From Lentimicrobiaceae bacterium (lineage in GTDB: Bacteria > Bacteroidota > Bacteroidia > Bacteroidales > JAGNHN01): a DNA stretch of 57,345 nt. The position numbers and the translations under genes were made by a program. The stretch is from contig JAGNHN010000018.1 in NCBI GenBank assembly GCA_018001695.1, forward strand, positions 1-57,345, read 5' to 3'. Positions 20,805 to 28,463 of this stretch are shown here, one piece after another (positions within the stretch are counted from its first letter, which is position 1; every line of letters begins with the position of its first letter). The notes under the pieces were generated by a model. That model was not told the DNA's origin. It made no database searches and saw nothing but the letters and a program-made list of their open reading frames with translations.

Positions 20805-22079
20805 CTATGCCTCTAATTCCTTAAAAAGGCTGGAAGTCTGGCGTTTGAAAATTCCGATGCCTGATAACAGCGTTCCAAGTACAGTGGATATCACACCAGG
20901 AATGAATCCGAGATAGAAATCGACCGGGGTAATGCGTGCCCGTATCTCGCCCGGCATCATCAGGCTGGCCCCCTGCATCATGCCGGAAATGTCGATGCCA
21001 TATGTCTGAATCAGCCAGGCAAAGAATAGGCCCAGGGCAGTGCCCGCAACCGAACCCGCCAATCCGATCAGAATGGATTCATAGATCATGGTTTTATATA
21101 CATGTAGCTTGGTTTCACCTATGGCCAGCCGGACCCCGACTTCACCATACCGGCGCAAACCACCCAGCAGACCAGCGTTCCATAAAACAAGTGACATGGC
21201 CAGGATAAAAATCAACGAGACATAGCCTGACCATACTTTCGACATGTTAACATATTGGCTCATATGGCCCTGTTGACTGAGGGCATGCATGACCGGACTG
21301 AATTCTCCATCCCCGCTGCCCGGCGGCGGTACGAAACCGGATGACAGCTCCCGGGCCTGGTCATCATCATAAAATCCGGTATGGAAGAAGCCCAGGATCT
21401 CACTGCTGGCATTCTCCATATCCAGGGCAGCCCTGACATCTTCCAGATCGGCGATCATACTGCCCCGGTCAAGGGCTTCCACGCCAAAGACCAGGGTGCC
21501 GGACAGGATGAAATTGTGGAACGACATGCTGCCATACATCGTCGATCCGAGCAAGGTCATGGTATCCCCCGGTTCCAGACCCAACCGGAGTGCGAAAGCA
21601 TCGCTGATCAGCACTTCCCCGGCCCTTTGCGGCATAGCTCCCCTGGCAATGGAGGATGCCAGCCCGTGTTTCACGACCTCGTCCTTCCTTTCACCCAACA
21701 AGCGCATGCCCATCCCCATCACGGGCCCCTGTGACTGCGTTTCTCCTTGTGCATCAGGAATATCCACCAAACCACCGAAGGTAATACGTTCCGACCACGT
21801 CAGACCAGGATATTCACGTTCCAGGAAGGACATGATCTCATCCGATCCTGTAAGGGCCAGATCGATGGGCATCTGATGGGCATTTTCAGCATAGGCAGCC
21901 GTCATGACCTTCATATGACCATGGTTGAAACGGGCATTGATTTCAATGGCATCGCCCATGAAGCCGTTAATATAGGCGTGCATCAGGACCGTCAGCATCA
22001 CTCCCAGACTGACTACGATGATGGGTAAGCGACTCCGGCTTTTATCCCGCCATAAGCCTTTAAATATGAATGACATCAT
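20805..22079 (-). CDS. ABC transporter permease, FtsX/LolE-type (second)
   Basis: This 424-residue protein has an N-terminal transmembrane helix (residues about 18-40), a large periplasmic MacB-type domain (about 45-290) and three C-terminal FtsX helices (SGYVSLIFILAMSLVLWNAG; IYESILIGLAGSVAGTALGLFFAW; FYLGFIPGVISTVLGTL). The cytoplasmic coupling segment GLRRYGEVGVRLAIGETK is the FtsX hallmark. Its start codon overlaps the stop of the first permease by 4 nt, so it almost certainly forms a heterodimer with that protein. The pair would act as a mechanotransmitting exporter or lipoprotein-type extractor. Confidence 0.92.
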   Translation of the reverse strand: MMSFIFKGLWRDKSRSRLPIIVVSLGVMLTVLMHAYINGFMGDAIEINARFNHGHMKVMTAAYAENAHQMPIDLALTGSDEIMSFLEREYPGLTWSERITFGGLVDIPDAQGETQSQGPVMGMGMRLLGERKDEVVKHGLASSIARGAMPQRAGEVLISDAFALRLGLEPGDTMTLLGSTMYGSMSFHNFILSGTLVFGVEALDRGSMIADLEDVRAALDMENASSEILGFFHTGFYDDDQARELSSGFVPPPGSGDGEFSPVMHALSQQGHMSQYVNMSKVWSGYVSLIFILAMSLVLWNAGLLGGLRRYGEVGVRLAIGETKLHVYKTMIYESILIGLAGSVAGTALGLFFAWLIQTYGIDISGMMQGASLMMPGEIRARITPVDFYLGFIPGVISTVLGTLLSGIGIFKRQTSSLFKELEA

Positions 22080-23251
22080 TGTAGTTTCCCCCTTAATGCT
22101 TCTGTTGGGTTCATCTTCGCGATTTTCCTGGCTGGTAGGTAACTCACAATAATTGTTGTGATGAAAACCAGCATTATCGTGCTCAATATCAGTCCGATAG
22201 TATATATCGGATAAAGGGTCTGGGCAATGGACATACCAAATTCGCTGACATCAACGGGCATCGTCCAGCCTGCCCTGGCCTGCCATGCCAGGAAAGGAAG
22301 ACCATATGCCGTGGCAAGTAAGGCTGCCAGCACCGCATGCATACTGCCCTCCACCGTAAAAAGCCCCACTACCTCCTGACGTGTATAACCCAGTGCTATG
22401 TATGTTCCTATTTCTCTTTGCCGCCGGAAAATGGATAAAACCTGGGTGTCAAAAATGGCCAGCATGGCGAGCAGCAGCAGGATCAGGTAAATGATAGACT
22501 GCCCGGTGGATTTGGCTTTGATCACATCATCTACCTGCTTTGTCAGCACTGATTTAGTCTTCAGAACCCATCCTTCCACTGCTGCCCTTTCCCTGTCCGG
22601 ATCCCTGAAGCTCAGAATAGTGGCCTCTCCCGGCAATGACATCATTTCCTGCAGACGCTCAAGGGAGAGATACACCTGCCCCTGATCTATCGCAGGTACA
22701 GTTGAGGTAAATATCTCGCAGATTTCCAAATCCGTGGCGTCAAAAGTGCCACGCTTATCGCGCCAGCGCAGGGTAACGATGTCTCCCTTCTCCAAACCCA
22801 TATTGTGGGCCATCAGATACCCTATCATGGCAGGTATGGCCTGAACTCCTGAATCCAGACATGAGGTGGGCAACTGAAAAAGGCTTTGGTTCGGATCAAT
22901 CCCCCTGATGATCACCTGCTGCAAACGGCCTTCCGGGTACAAACTCCCCTGAGCCAAAAGTTGGGGGACCATGTCACCTTGTTGAACTTCTCCGGCGAAT
23001 TCATCCGGAATAGGCGCGTGGCTGTCACCAAGGCTGAGTGGATCATAAGGATCATAAGCAGCCTGCCAGTATTGGCCTCCGCCTATCTGCCACTCAGTCA
23101 TATCCTTTTTTGCCTGGTGATCCCAGCCTGTCATGATGCCTTTCAACCAAATGATGATCACAAACGAGAATGAAAGTACCAGAACACTCAGCCATGTCCT
23201 GAGTCCGGCGCCCAGCAGGTTGCGCAGGGCCAGTGTAAATGCGGTTCTCAT
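22076..23251 (-). CDS. ABC transporter permease, FtsX/LolC-type (first)
   Basis: This 391-residue protein has the same topology as its neighbour: one N-terminal helix (WLSVLVLSFSFVIIIWLKGIM), a large periplasmic domain, then three C-terminal helices starting near IIYLILLLLAMLAIFDTQVLS. The coupling motif FRRQREIGTYIALGYTRQEV and the C-terminal YLPARKIAKMNPTEALRG are characteristic of the MacB/LolC/FtsX superfamily. It overlaps the ATPase gene by 4 nt upstream and the second permease by 4 nt downstream, a tight translational cluster. Confidence 0.93.
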   Translation of the reverse strand: MRTAFTLALRNLLGAGLRTWLSVLVLSFSFVIIIWLKGIMTGWDHQAKKDMTEWQIGGGQYWQAAYDPYDPLSLGDSHAPIPDEFAGEVQQGDMVPQLLAQGSLYPEGRLQQVIIRGIDPNQSLFQLPTSCLDSGVQAIPAMIGYLMAHNMGLEKGDIVTLRWRDKRGTFDATDLEICEIFTSTVPAIDQGQVYLSLERLQEMMSLPGEATILSFRDPDRERAAVEGWVLKTKSVLTKQVDDVIKAKSTGQSIIYLILLLLAMLAIFDTQVLSIFRRQREIGTYIALGYTRQEVVGLFTVEGSMHAVLAALLATAYGLPFLAWQARAGWTMPVDVSEFGMSIAQTLYPIYTIGLILSTIMLVFITTIIVSYLPARKIAKMNPTEALRGKLQ

Positions 23252-23961
23252 AACGATGCTGTTTCAGGTTCAAGGATCTCTTCTTTGTCTACCCTGCCAT
23301 CTTTCAGGTATATCTTGCGGCGCAGGTAAGAGATGACTTTCTCATCATGGGTGGCGAAGAGAAATGTGGTGTTGAGCTCTTTGTTCAACTGGACCATGGT
23401 CTGTAGTATATGGTGGGAGTTGGCCGCATCGAGGTTGGCCGTTGGTTCGTCGGCCAACACCAGGGAAGGGCGTTTTACCATGGCGCGGGCGATGGCCACA
23501 CGCTGGCACTCGCCGCCGGAGAGCTGCGGAGGTTTGGAACGTGCTTTGTCAGTCAGGCCTACCCATTCCAGTGCATCCATCACCATCTGATGACGCTCTG
23601 TACGTGGGGTCTTTAATAAGAGGAGTGGGAATGCCACGTTTTCATAAACCGTATGAACGGCCAGCAGGTTGTAGCTCTGAAAGATAAAGCCAAGGTTGAC
23701 CTTGCGTAGCCGGGCAGCCTCCCGGGCGGTCAGCCTGCCAATGGAATGACCGAGCACCTCGACCTGGCCTTCTGTAGGTGTGTCCAACGAACCGATGATG
23801 TTCAGCAAGGTGGTTTTTCCGGATCCACTGGGGCCGATCAGGCCTGCAAACTCTCCCCGTCCAAAGCGTAAGTGGATGCCATCCAGGGCAGTGAACTCCC
23901 CTTTTCCCATTGGAAAGCGCTTGATCAGACCCTGTGTCTGAATGATGGTTTCGTTTTTCAT
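23248..23961 (-). CDS. ABC transporter ATP-binding protein, LolD/MacB-type
   Basis: This 237-residue nucleotide-binding subunit shows Walker A GPSGSGKTTLLNIIGSLD, Q-loop FIFQSYNLLAVHTVYENV, signature LSGGECQRVAIARAM, Walker B LVLADEPTANLD and switch ATHDEKV. These are typical of the MacB/LolD/FtsE branch, which powers mechanotransmission rather than passage through the membrane. It overlaps the first permease gene by 4 nt. The upstream barrel-gene continuation ends at 23983, only 21 bp away. Confidence 0.95.
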   Translation of the reverse strand: MKNETIIQTQGLIKRFPMGKGEFTALDGIHLRFGRGEFAGLIGPSGSGKTTLLNIIGSLDTPTEGQVEVLGHSIGRLTAREAARLRKVNLGFIFQSYNLLAVHTVYENVAFPLLLLKTPRTERHQMVMDALEWVGLTDKARSKPPQLSGGECQRVAIARAMVKRPSLVLADEPTANLDAANSHHILQTMVQLNKELNTTFLFATHDEKVISYLRRKIYLKDGRVDKEEILEPETASL

Positions 23962-23982
23962 AAAAATGGTCTCAATATTTGA

Positions 23983-24153
23983 TCAATGATGATAGACGAG
24001 CATGCATTGTAATCCTCTTCCTGCGAAAACTGCGCCGCCATCCTGTTGGGTGGGAAGCAGGTATTCCGTTGGGTTCCAGTAGGCCATCAGGTGAATGGCC
24101 CATTGGTCATACTTTCGGTTGATATTGATAAATGCGTAACTGTGTTGCGACTT
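23983..24153 (-). other. In-frame continuation of the barrel gene after a TAG codon
   Basis: After the TAG at 24156-24154 the same frame stays open for 56 sense codons to a TGA at 23985-23983. The peptide reads like outer-membrane strands (HSYAFININRKYDQWAIHLM, then AYWNPTEYLLP) and ends GLQCMLVYHH. With it, the gap to the ATPase gene shrinks to 21 bp, as expected in this tight operon. Confidence 0.7.
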
Positions 24154-25119
24154 CTAGTCATGGAAGACCATGGTTTGAACCTGGTCGAGAAGACTCAATG
24201 GATAGGATAAGGAAATACCACTGAACACCAGCGATTGTTGGAGGGACGCCTTGGTGTCGAACATGCTGGCGATGAGGTTTTCGTTTACGACATGCAGACC
24301 GTTCCCCAATGAAAAAGTATAGTCTACCCCGAGGGTCAGCAACACCTGATTGCGCAGGACGCCCAGGGGGGCGGCTGCGTGCGTCCAGCTGGACTCCAGC
24401 CATAGTCCGGCCATCGCGTCCCATTTCGCATCCAGGCCAAGCCGGTATTCCGGGTATTCTTTTTTGTGATTGACAGCCAGTGTGTTATCCTGAGGATCTG
24501 CCATGCGCCAATGGGTGGTAAGGCCGAACTCTCCGCCGGGCAGTGGGTGCTGAAACCGCCCTCCGATTTCCGGGATTTTGCTTGCACTGGGGGCCCACTC
24601 CCAGGATTTTGGGGATGAGGAGGGCCATAATGTCCATAACCATAGGTTTGCATTGTTCAACCAGTAATAGCGCCCCATCAGGCCCCAGACGCCATCGGTC
24701 ATTTGCAGCGGATCGCGGGGATCGATACGGTCGAACCACATCAGTGGCCTGAGCATGACCGCCGATCCGAAGCTGATCTTCTGCAGTCCAAGCCGGAGTT
24801 CGGCCTGATCCCAGGCGTAACGCGCCCAGGCCCGGTAGGGTTTCAGCCGACCGTCGATGCTGATACTGTCGCAGCAGCGCCCCGCCGCAGAAGCATAGGC
24901 GTTGGCCGATAATTCAAGATCAATACGGTGATGTGGTTTCTTGTATTCATACTGCAAAGCAGGAAGGTACCTCAGACCCGCTTCCATTGGCAGCACCTGT
25001 TGAGTTCTATAGCCCATCCATCCTGTGATCTGCCCGCTCCACAAAAGGGTATCTCCTGATTGCGCGGCCAAAGGCAAAAAGAAGAGAAATAGCGACCAAA
25101 TGACGGATGCGGTGCGCAT
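24154..25119 (-). CDS. Outer-membrane beta-barrel protein of the ABC export operon (interrupted by in-frame TAG)
   Basis: This 321-residue product has a signal peptide (MRTASVIWSLFLFFLPLAAQSG). It is rich in alternating aromatic beta-strands and turns (KPYRAWARYAWDQAELRLGLQ, IDPRDPLQMTDGVWG), suggesting a porin-like barrel. I cannot assign a named family. It lies 15 bp after tetR and before the ATPase and permeases, so it may be the outer-membrane component or acceptor of that system. The frame stops at a TAG but continues coherently for 56 more codons. A barrel normally ends in a terminal aromatic beta-signal, and VFHD does not look like one. Either a nonsense mutation, a sequencing error or readthrough is possible. 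Confidence 0.75.
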   Translation of the reverse strand: MRTASVIWSLFLFFLPLAAQSGDTLLWSGQITGWMGYRTQQVLPMEAGLRYLPALQYEYKKPHHRIDLELSANAYASAAGRCCDSISIDGRLKPYRAWARYAWDQAELRLGLQKISFGSAVMLRPLMWFDRIDPRDPLQMTDGVWGLMGRYYWLNNANLWLWTLWPSSSPKSWEWAPSASKIPEIGGRFQHPLPGGEFGLTTHWRMADPQDNTLAVNHKKEYPEYRLGLDAKWDAMAGLWLESSWTHAAAPLGVLRNQVLLTLGVDYTFSLGNGLHVVNENLIASMFDTKASLQQSLVFSGISLSYPLSLLDQVQTMVFHD

Positions 25120-25134
25120 GGGAAAGCTTAGGTA

Positions 25135-25725
25135 TCAGGGGTGATGTGGAGAGCAGATGCCAAAGGTCAGAAGGCGCGTCATTTCCATCACGACCTTCTC
25201 TGCTGATCCTAAAAGCTGCAGCAGATAAGGGTCATTCAAATGGTCGGTGAACCGCTGTGTCATGTACAGGAGGAATTGGGGATCAAAGTCATCCCGAAAG
25301 ATCCCCTGCCGCTGTGCCTGCCGGAAATCCTCCATGATGACCTGCCAGGTGGCCGCCGTCTTTTCTTCAATATGGGCCTTCAGTCCTGTATCGCGGTCAT
25401 TATAGAAATCACGCAGGAATTCAGGACTGATACCATGAACCGACTCTGCCTTCATCTTCAGCATTTGTTCTACTTTTTCCCGTGGACTGAGATCGGAATT
25501 GAGGATATTTCTGAATTTTCGAAGGCCTTCGTCTATCTGGATGTCGTAAACGAACCTTGCCAGGCTCAGTTTATCGGGAAAATGCCGGTAAAACGTCATC
25601 TTGCTTACCCTTGCTTCGCGGCATATTTCTTCGATGCTGACCCGCCTGAAACCATGCTTCCAGAACAGGCGATGCGCAGTTTCCATAATGGCACGTTGCT
25701 TCTCGTTGATGATACTGTTGTACAT
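25135..25725 (-). CDS. TetR-family transcriptional regulator
   Basis: From the ATG at 25725 the product has 196 residues. The N-terminal helix-turn-helix (residues about 8-55) shows ETAHRLFWKHGFRRVSIEEI followed by REARVSKMTFYRHFPDKLSLA, the TetR DNA-binding signature. The helical ligand domain makes up the rest. It is the first gene of the minus-strand operon leading into the barrel and ABC genes. A perfect inverted repeat at 25762-25784 overlaps its promoter, suggesting autorepression of the whole operon with release by a ligand that is probably exported by the system. The frame extends to 25779, but the predicted transcription start near 25740 excludes that. Confidence 0.92.
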   Translation of the reverse strand: MYNSIINEKQRAIMETAHRLFWKHGFRRVSIEEICREARVSKMTFYRHFPDKLSLARFVYDIQIDEGLRKFRNILNSDLSPREKVEQMLKMKAESVHGISPEFLRDFYNDRDTGLKAHIEEKTAATWQVIMEDFRQAQRQGIFRDDFDPQFLLYMTQRFTDHLNDPYLLQLLGSAEKVVMEMTRLLTFGICSPHHP

Positions 25726-25744
25726 AATGTAGACTAAATCCGGA

Positions 25745-25752
25745 CAAATATA
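25745..25752 (-). promoter_or_regulatory. -7 element of the tetR operon promoter
   Basis: On the minus strand TATATTTG matches TAnnTTTG exactly and ends 20 nt before the chosen tetR start codon. The -33 position falls inside the inverted repeat at 25762-25784. Confidence 0.55.
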
Positions 25753-25761
25753 CAAATAACG

Positions 25762-25784
25762 TAACAATTTTCCATACATTGTTA
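25762..25784. promoter_or_regulatory. Candidate TetR operator (perfect inverted repeat)
   Basis: TAACAAT (25762-25768) and ATTGTTA (25778-25784) are perfect 7-bp arms separated by 9 bp. The site covers the expected -33 region of the tetR promoter, the classic location for a TetR autorepression operator. Confidence 0.55.
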
Positions 25785-25793
25785 TAGAATAAA

Positions 25794-25830
25794 TAAAAAA
25801 ACCACCGCACTCAGGATGAGGCGGTGGTTT
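25794..25830 (-). terminator. Rho-independent terminator of the cytochrome-rhodanese operon
   Basis: On the minus strand, arms AAACCACCGC and GCGGTGGTTT are followed by a T-rich tail (TTTTTTTATTT). It lies 50 bp after the rhodanese stop and separates that operon from the tetR operon. Confidence 0.9.
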
Positions 25831-25879
25831 GGGAATTCAAGAACAGCCCTTGGTAAGTTTTCCTGATAAGATTATAACC

Positions 25880-26887
25880 TTAGGGAGTTACATAATCATA
25901 CTCCATGATTTCCGATGGTTTGAACACTGTCATGTTCTTGGAAACCATGATGTCATAGATCATGGCATTGCCACCGAAAAGCAGTGATTTGGCGTCGTAA
26001 CCCAGGAGGCGCAGGTATGCAGCCAGGAAGGAGCTGGTCTGGCCGGTATAGCAATACAGTACAATGGGTTTGTTGGTCGGCAGGGTTTTGAGATCTGCAG
26101 CCAGCTTCATGCTTTCTTTGGGCGTATACTGCATGGCACCGGGGATGTGACCGGGATCAGCATACTGTGCAGCAGGCCAGTAATTTACGATGTAATACCC
26201 TGCCAGGTTGCCAAAAACGGCAGTATTGGCCACGCGTGCCGGAGTATAACCTTCAGTCAGAAGGGCAGCTACACGGGCTTCCAGGATTTCTTTACCTGTG
26301 GTCTTTCCGGTGCTGAGTGTGGGTAGATTGCCTTTGGCAGCCTTGTCAGTGGGTGTTGTCACAAACTGTGAAGCATAGGCATTGCCATTGGCGATGGCGT
26401 TGTTCCATGGCCCGGCGAAGGTGCTGTTCCAGGAGCACATACCCCATTTGAGCGAAAACACCTTTTCGTATCCCATGATTCTCATCAGAGAGGTAGCAAA
26501 GGCTGATGTTTGTCCAGAATAACATACGATGGCTACTTTGGTGTAATTGGCCATGTTCAGTCCTTTAACATGGGTCAGTAGATTCGCAACCGTCACATTA
26601 ACAGCATTTTCAATATGGCCATTGGCAAAATCTGCGGCATCACGGATATCGATGATGTATGCTTGTCCGGCTGTGTTCAGTGTTTTGAGTTCTGAAGCGG
26701 AAATGATGGAGGGCATATCGGTGGCCACGTAGTCTTTTCCGTAGGGTGAGTTGGTGGATTCCAGATATTGCACAAGAACCTCTGACTCATTAATAACGAC
26801 TGGTTCTTCAGTCTCATCCTTTTTACAGGAACTAACGAAGATGAAGGCAAACAGGATGCCAAGTAGAAACAGGTTTCTGGTTTTCAT
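25880..26887 (-). CDS. Lipoprotein with two catalytic rhodanese domains
   Basis: The 335-residue protein begins with a lipoprotein signal and acceptor Cys21 (FVSSCKKDE). Domain 1 (residues about 60-155) has the active-site loop VCYSGQTSAF with Cys122, and domain 2 (about 190-325) has LYCYTGQTSSF with Cys279. Both loops keep the catalytic Cys, unlike many tandem rhodaneses where one is dead. Rhodaneses transfer sulfane sulfur, for example from thiosulfate. Being envelope-anchored and 42 bp after a multiheme cytochrome gene, it probably works with that cytochrome in an anaerobic redox process on sulfur compounds; that is inference. Confidence 0.9.
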   Translation of the reverse strand: MKTRNLFLLGILFAFIFVSSCKKDETEEPVVINESEVLVQYLESTNSPYGKDYVATDMPSIISASELKTLNTAGQAYIIDIRDAADFANGHIENAVNVTVANLLTHVKGLNMANYTKVAIVCYSGQTSAFATSLMRIMGYEKVFSLKWGMCSWNSTFAGPWNNAIANGNAYASQFVTTPTDKAAKGNLPTLSTGKTTGKEILEARVAALLTEGYTPARVANTAVFGNLAGYYIVNYWPAAQYADPGHIPGAMQYTPKESMKLAADLKTLPTNKPIVLYCYTGQTSSFLAAYLRLLGYDAKSLLFGGNAMIYDIMVSKNMTVFKPSEIMEYDYVTP

Positions 26888-26929
26888 GTTGTTGATTTGA
26901 TTTGGTTTGACTTATTCAGGATTAACGGA

Positions 26930-28285
26930 TTATTTATTGAACCAGGATGCCGGAAGCTTGCCATCAACTGTGATCGGCCCTGTGGCACCTACCTCCCATG
27001 CCAGCAGGTTATCTATAAACAGGTAAAGATCTTTGTTGACGAGTGTCCCGTTCTCATTCCTTATGTGGCATTCAGAAGCGCAGGAAGCGCCCGGGGCAAC
27101 ATCGGTTCTGGAAGTCCAGCGCAGTATGTTGTGAGGGGTGGTATAATTATAGGTAGGGAAGGCATCGAAGTTGGCGTACTGCATGATGCCATACTCACGC
27201 CAGTTGTCTGGTGCAGCCAGGGTGCGGCGAACGAGGGCAAAGTTGTAAGCGGGGAAGATATCAGGCAAGGGATTGACGGCGATCTTGAAATCCATATAAG
27301 CCGGAATTCTCGCACCTGAACCATGGATGTGGCAACTGCCGCAGTTATTGTAATCCTGTGAATGGCAGACCTGGCAATTGAAATCATCGTAATGCACAGA
27401 ATGGTAGGTATTGCTGTTCTGCAACCCTGTATGACAGGTCGTACATTTGGGCAGCTTGCTGTAGGCATAGCGCTGCTCTACCTTTTGACCGTCACCATGC
27501 AGTTCTTCACCGCTGTGGCAGTCGCCGCACTTGAACTGCTGGCTGGTGAGATGGACATCAGGACGGGTTCCGGCGCCTACACCCATATAGGCATGTCCAC
27601 CCCTGGAGGTATGACAGGCCACGCAGACGGTAACCATATCGGGTGTTTTATTGAAATTATGCCCACTGGCCAGACCGCCACCGGCAATGGGAGGGCGAAC
27701 AATATGACAATTGCCGCAGGTACCGTGACAGGTGGCACAATTCTTATTGTATCCTTCAATCTGGTGTTCAGGCAGGTATTTGAAATAATCCACACTGCCG
27801 AAACCACTGCGCATCGCCACCTTGCGCATCTGGCCAGTGCCGTTGTGTATGCTGGTCTTAAAATTGCTTACGATCGACTGGTGACATGCACCGCATTTGT
27901 CGGCATATTGCGAAGAAGGATGTTTGATGAAATCTCCGGAATGGGCCAGCGCCTTGTCACCGGTATTGTCAACACCGTTGTGACATCCCGTGCAGCCAAC
28001 ACTGTAGTGGGAGGATTCTTTAAAAGCTTTGTATCCTTCACCCCCCATAAAAACGCGGTCGTAAGGTTCGTAATGGGGCGCTTCGCCGCCGCAACCTCCG
28101 GCTGGAGGCGTGGTGTCGGGAGAGTAAACGGCCTGTAAATGTGCATAATCCGTATGACAACCTTCACAGGAGGCCGTGGTGATCTTCTCCGGCATGGTTG
28201 GATGGTCTTTCATGCAACCGGCAAAAAAAACAATCCCTGAAACGAGCAAACCCAATGTCAACTTAACGGCGAAACGTGTGTTCAT
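26930..28285 (-). CDS. Multiheme c-type cytochrome lipoprotein (10 CXXCH plus one CX3CH)
   Basis: This 451-residue protein has a lipoprotein signal with acceptor Cys24 (GIVFFAGCMKD). I count ten CXXCH sites, in order CEGCH, CTGCH, CGACH, CATCH, CGNCH, CVACH, CGDCH, CTTCH, CQVCH and CGSCH, plus a CASECH (CX3CH) near the C-terminus. Two pairs are close together (CATCHGTCGNCH; CQVCH with CGSCH), giving stacked heme pairs. It is not a recognisable NrfA, Otr or MtrC. It probably conducts electrons at the envelope surface. It leads an operon with the rhodanese lipoprotein, and its promoter region carries an FNR-like box shared with the divergent FNR-type regulator. Confidence 0.92.
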   Translation of the reverse strand: MNTRFAVKLTLGLLVSGIVFFAGCMKDHPTMPEKITTASCEGCHTDYAHLQAVYSPDTTPPAGGCGGEAPHYEPYDRVFMGGEGYKAFKESSHYSVGCTGCHNGVDNTGDKALAHSGDFIKHPSSQYADKCGACHQSIVSNFKTSIHNGTGQMRKVAMRSGFGSVDYFKYLPEHQIEGYNKNCATCHGTCGNCHIVRPPIAGGGLASGHNFNKTPDMVTVCVACHTSRGGHAYMGVGAGTRPDVHLTSQQFKCGDCHSGEELHGDGQKVEQRYAYSKLPKCTTCHTGLQNSNTYHSVHYDDFNCQVCHSQDYNNCGSCHIHGSGARIPAYMDFKIAVNPLPDIFPAYNFALVRRTLAAPDNWREYGIMQYANFDAFPTYNYTTPHNILRWTSRTDVAPGASCASECHIRNENGTLVNKDLYLFIDNLLAWEVGATGPITVDGKLPASWFNK

Positions 28286-28371
28286 GGCTACCTATTTAGA
28301 ATCTTACATTCGAGATGTGAAATTCATGGTTTTCTTCGACCTGGCGCACCATGATTCCATGACATTCACCC

Positions 28372-28379
28372 CAAATATC
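28372..28379 (-). promoter_or_regulatory. -7-like element for the cytochrome-rhodanese operon
   Basis: On the minus strand GATATTTG matches TAnnTTTG in all but the first base. The FNR-like box centre lies 37.5 nt upstream of its end, which would place the box near -42, the class II activator position. The leader would be about 80 nt. Confidence 0.4.
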
Positions 28380-28402
28380 CCTGAAGCCAGACAAGAAAAA
28401 CA

Positions 28403-28416
28403 TTGACATGGATCAA
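28403..28416. promoter_or_regulatory. FNR-like box in the divergent promoter region
   Basis: TTGACATGGATCAA matches TTGAT-N4-ATCAA at 9 of 10 specified bases. It lies between the divergent cytochrome operon and the FNR-type regulator gene, so it could serve both. Confidence 0.6.
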
Positions 28417-28436
28417 GTTTTCTTCTGATATTTATG

Positions 28437-28444
28437 TACTTTTG
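28437..28444 (+). promoter_or_regulatory. -7 element of the FNR-type regulator gene
   Basis: TACTTTTG is an exact TAnnTTTG match, ending 19 nt before the ATG at 28464. The FNR-like box centre is 34.5 nt upstream of its end, about -39, so binding could autoregulate this gene. Confidence 0.5.
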
Positions 28445-28463
28445 TTAATGTGTTAAAGGATAG

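Noticed and set aside
23248..23961. Calling the ABC system a MacAB-TolC efflux pump
   Set aside because: There is no MacA-type adaptor or TolC-type protein, the permeases are separate from the ATPase and form a pair, and a LolA-like carrier is present, which fits a Lol-like layout better.
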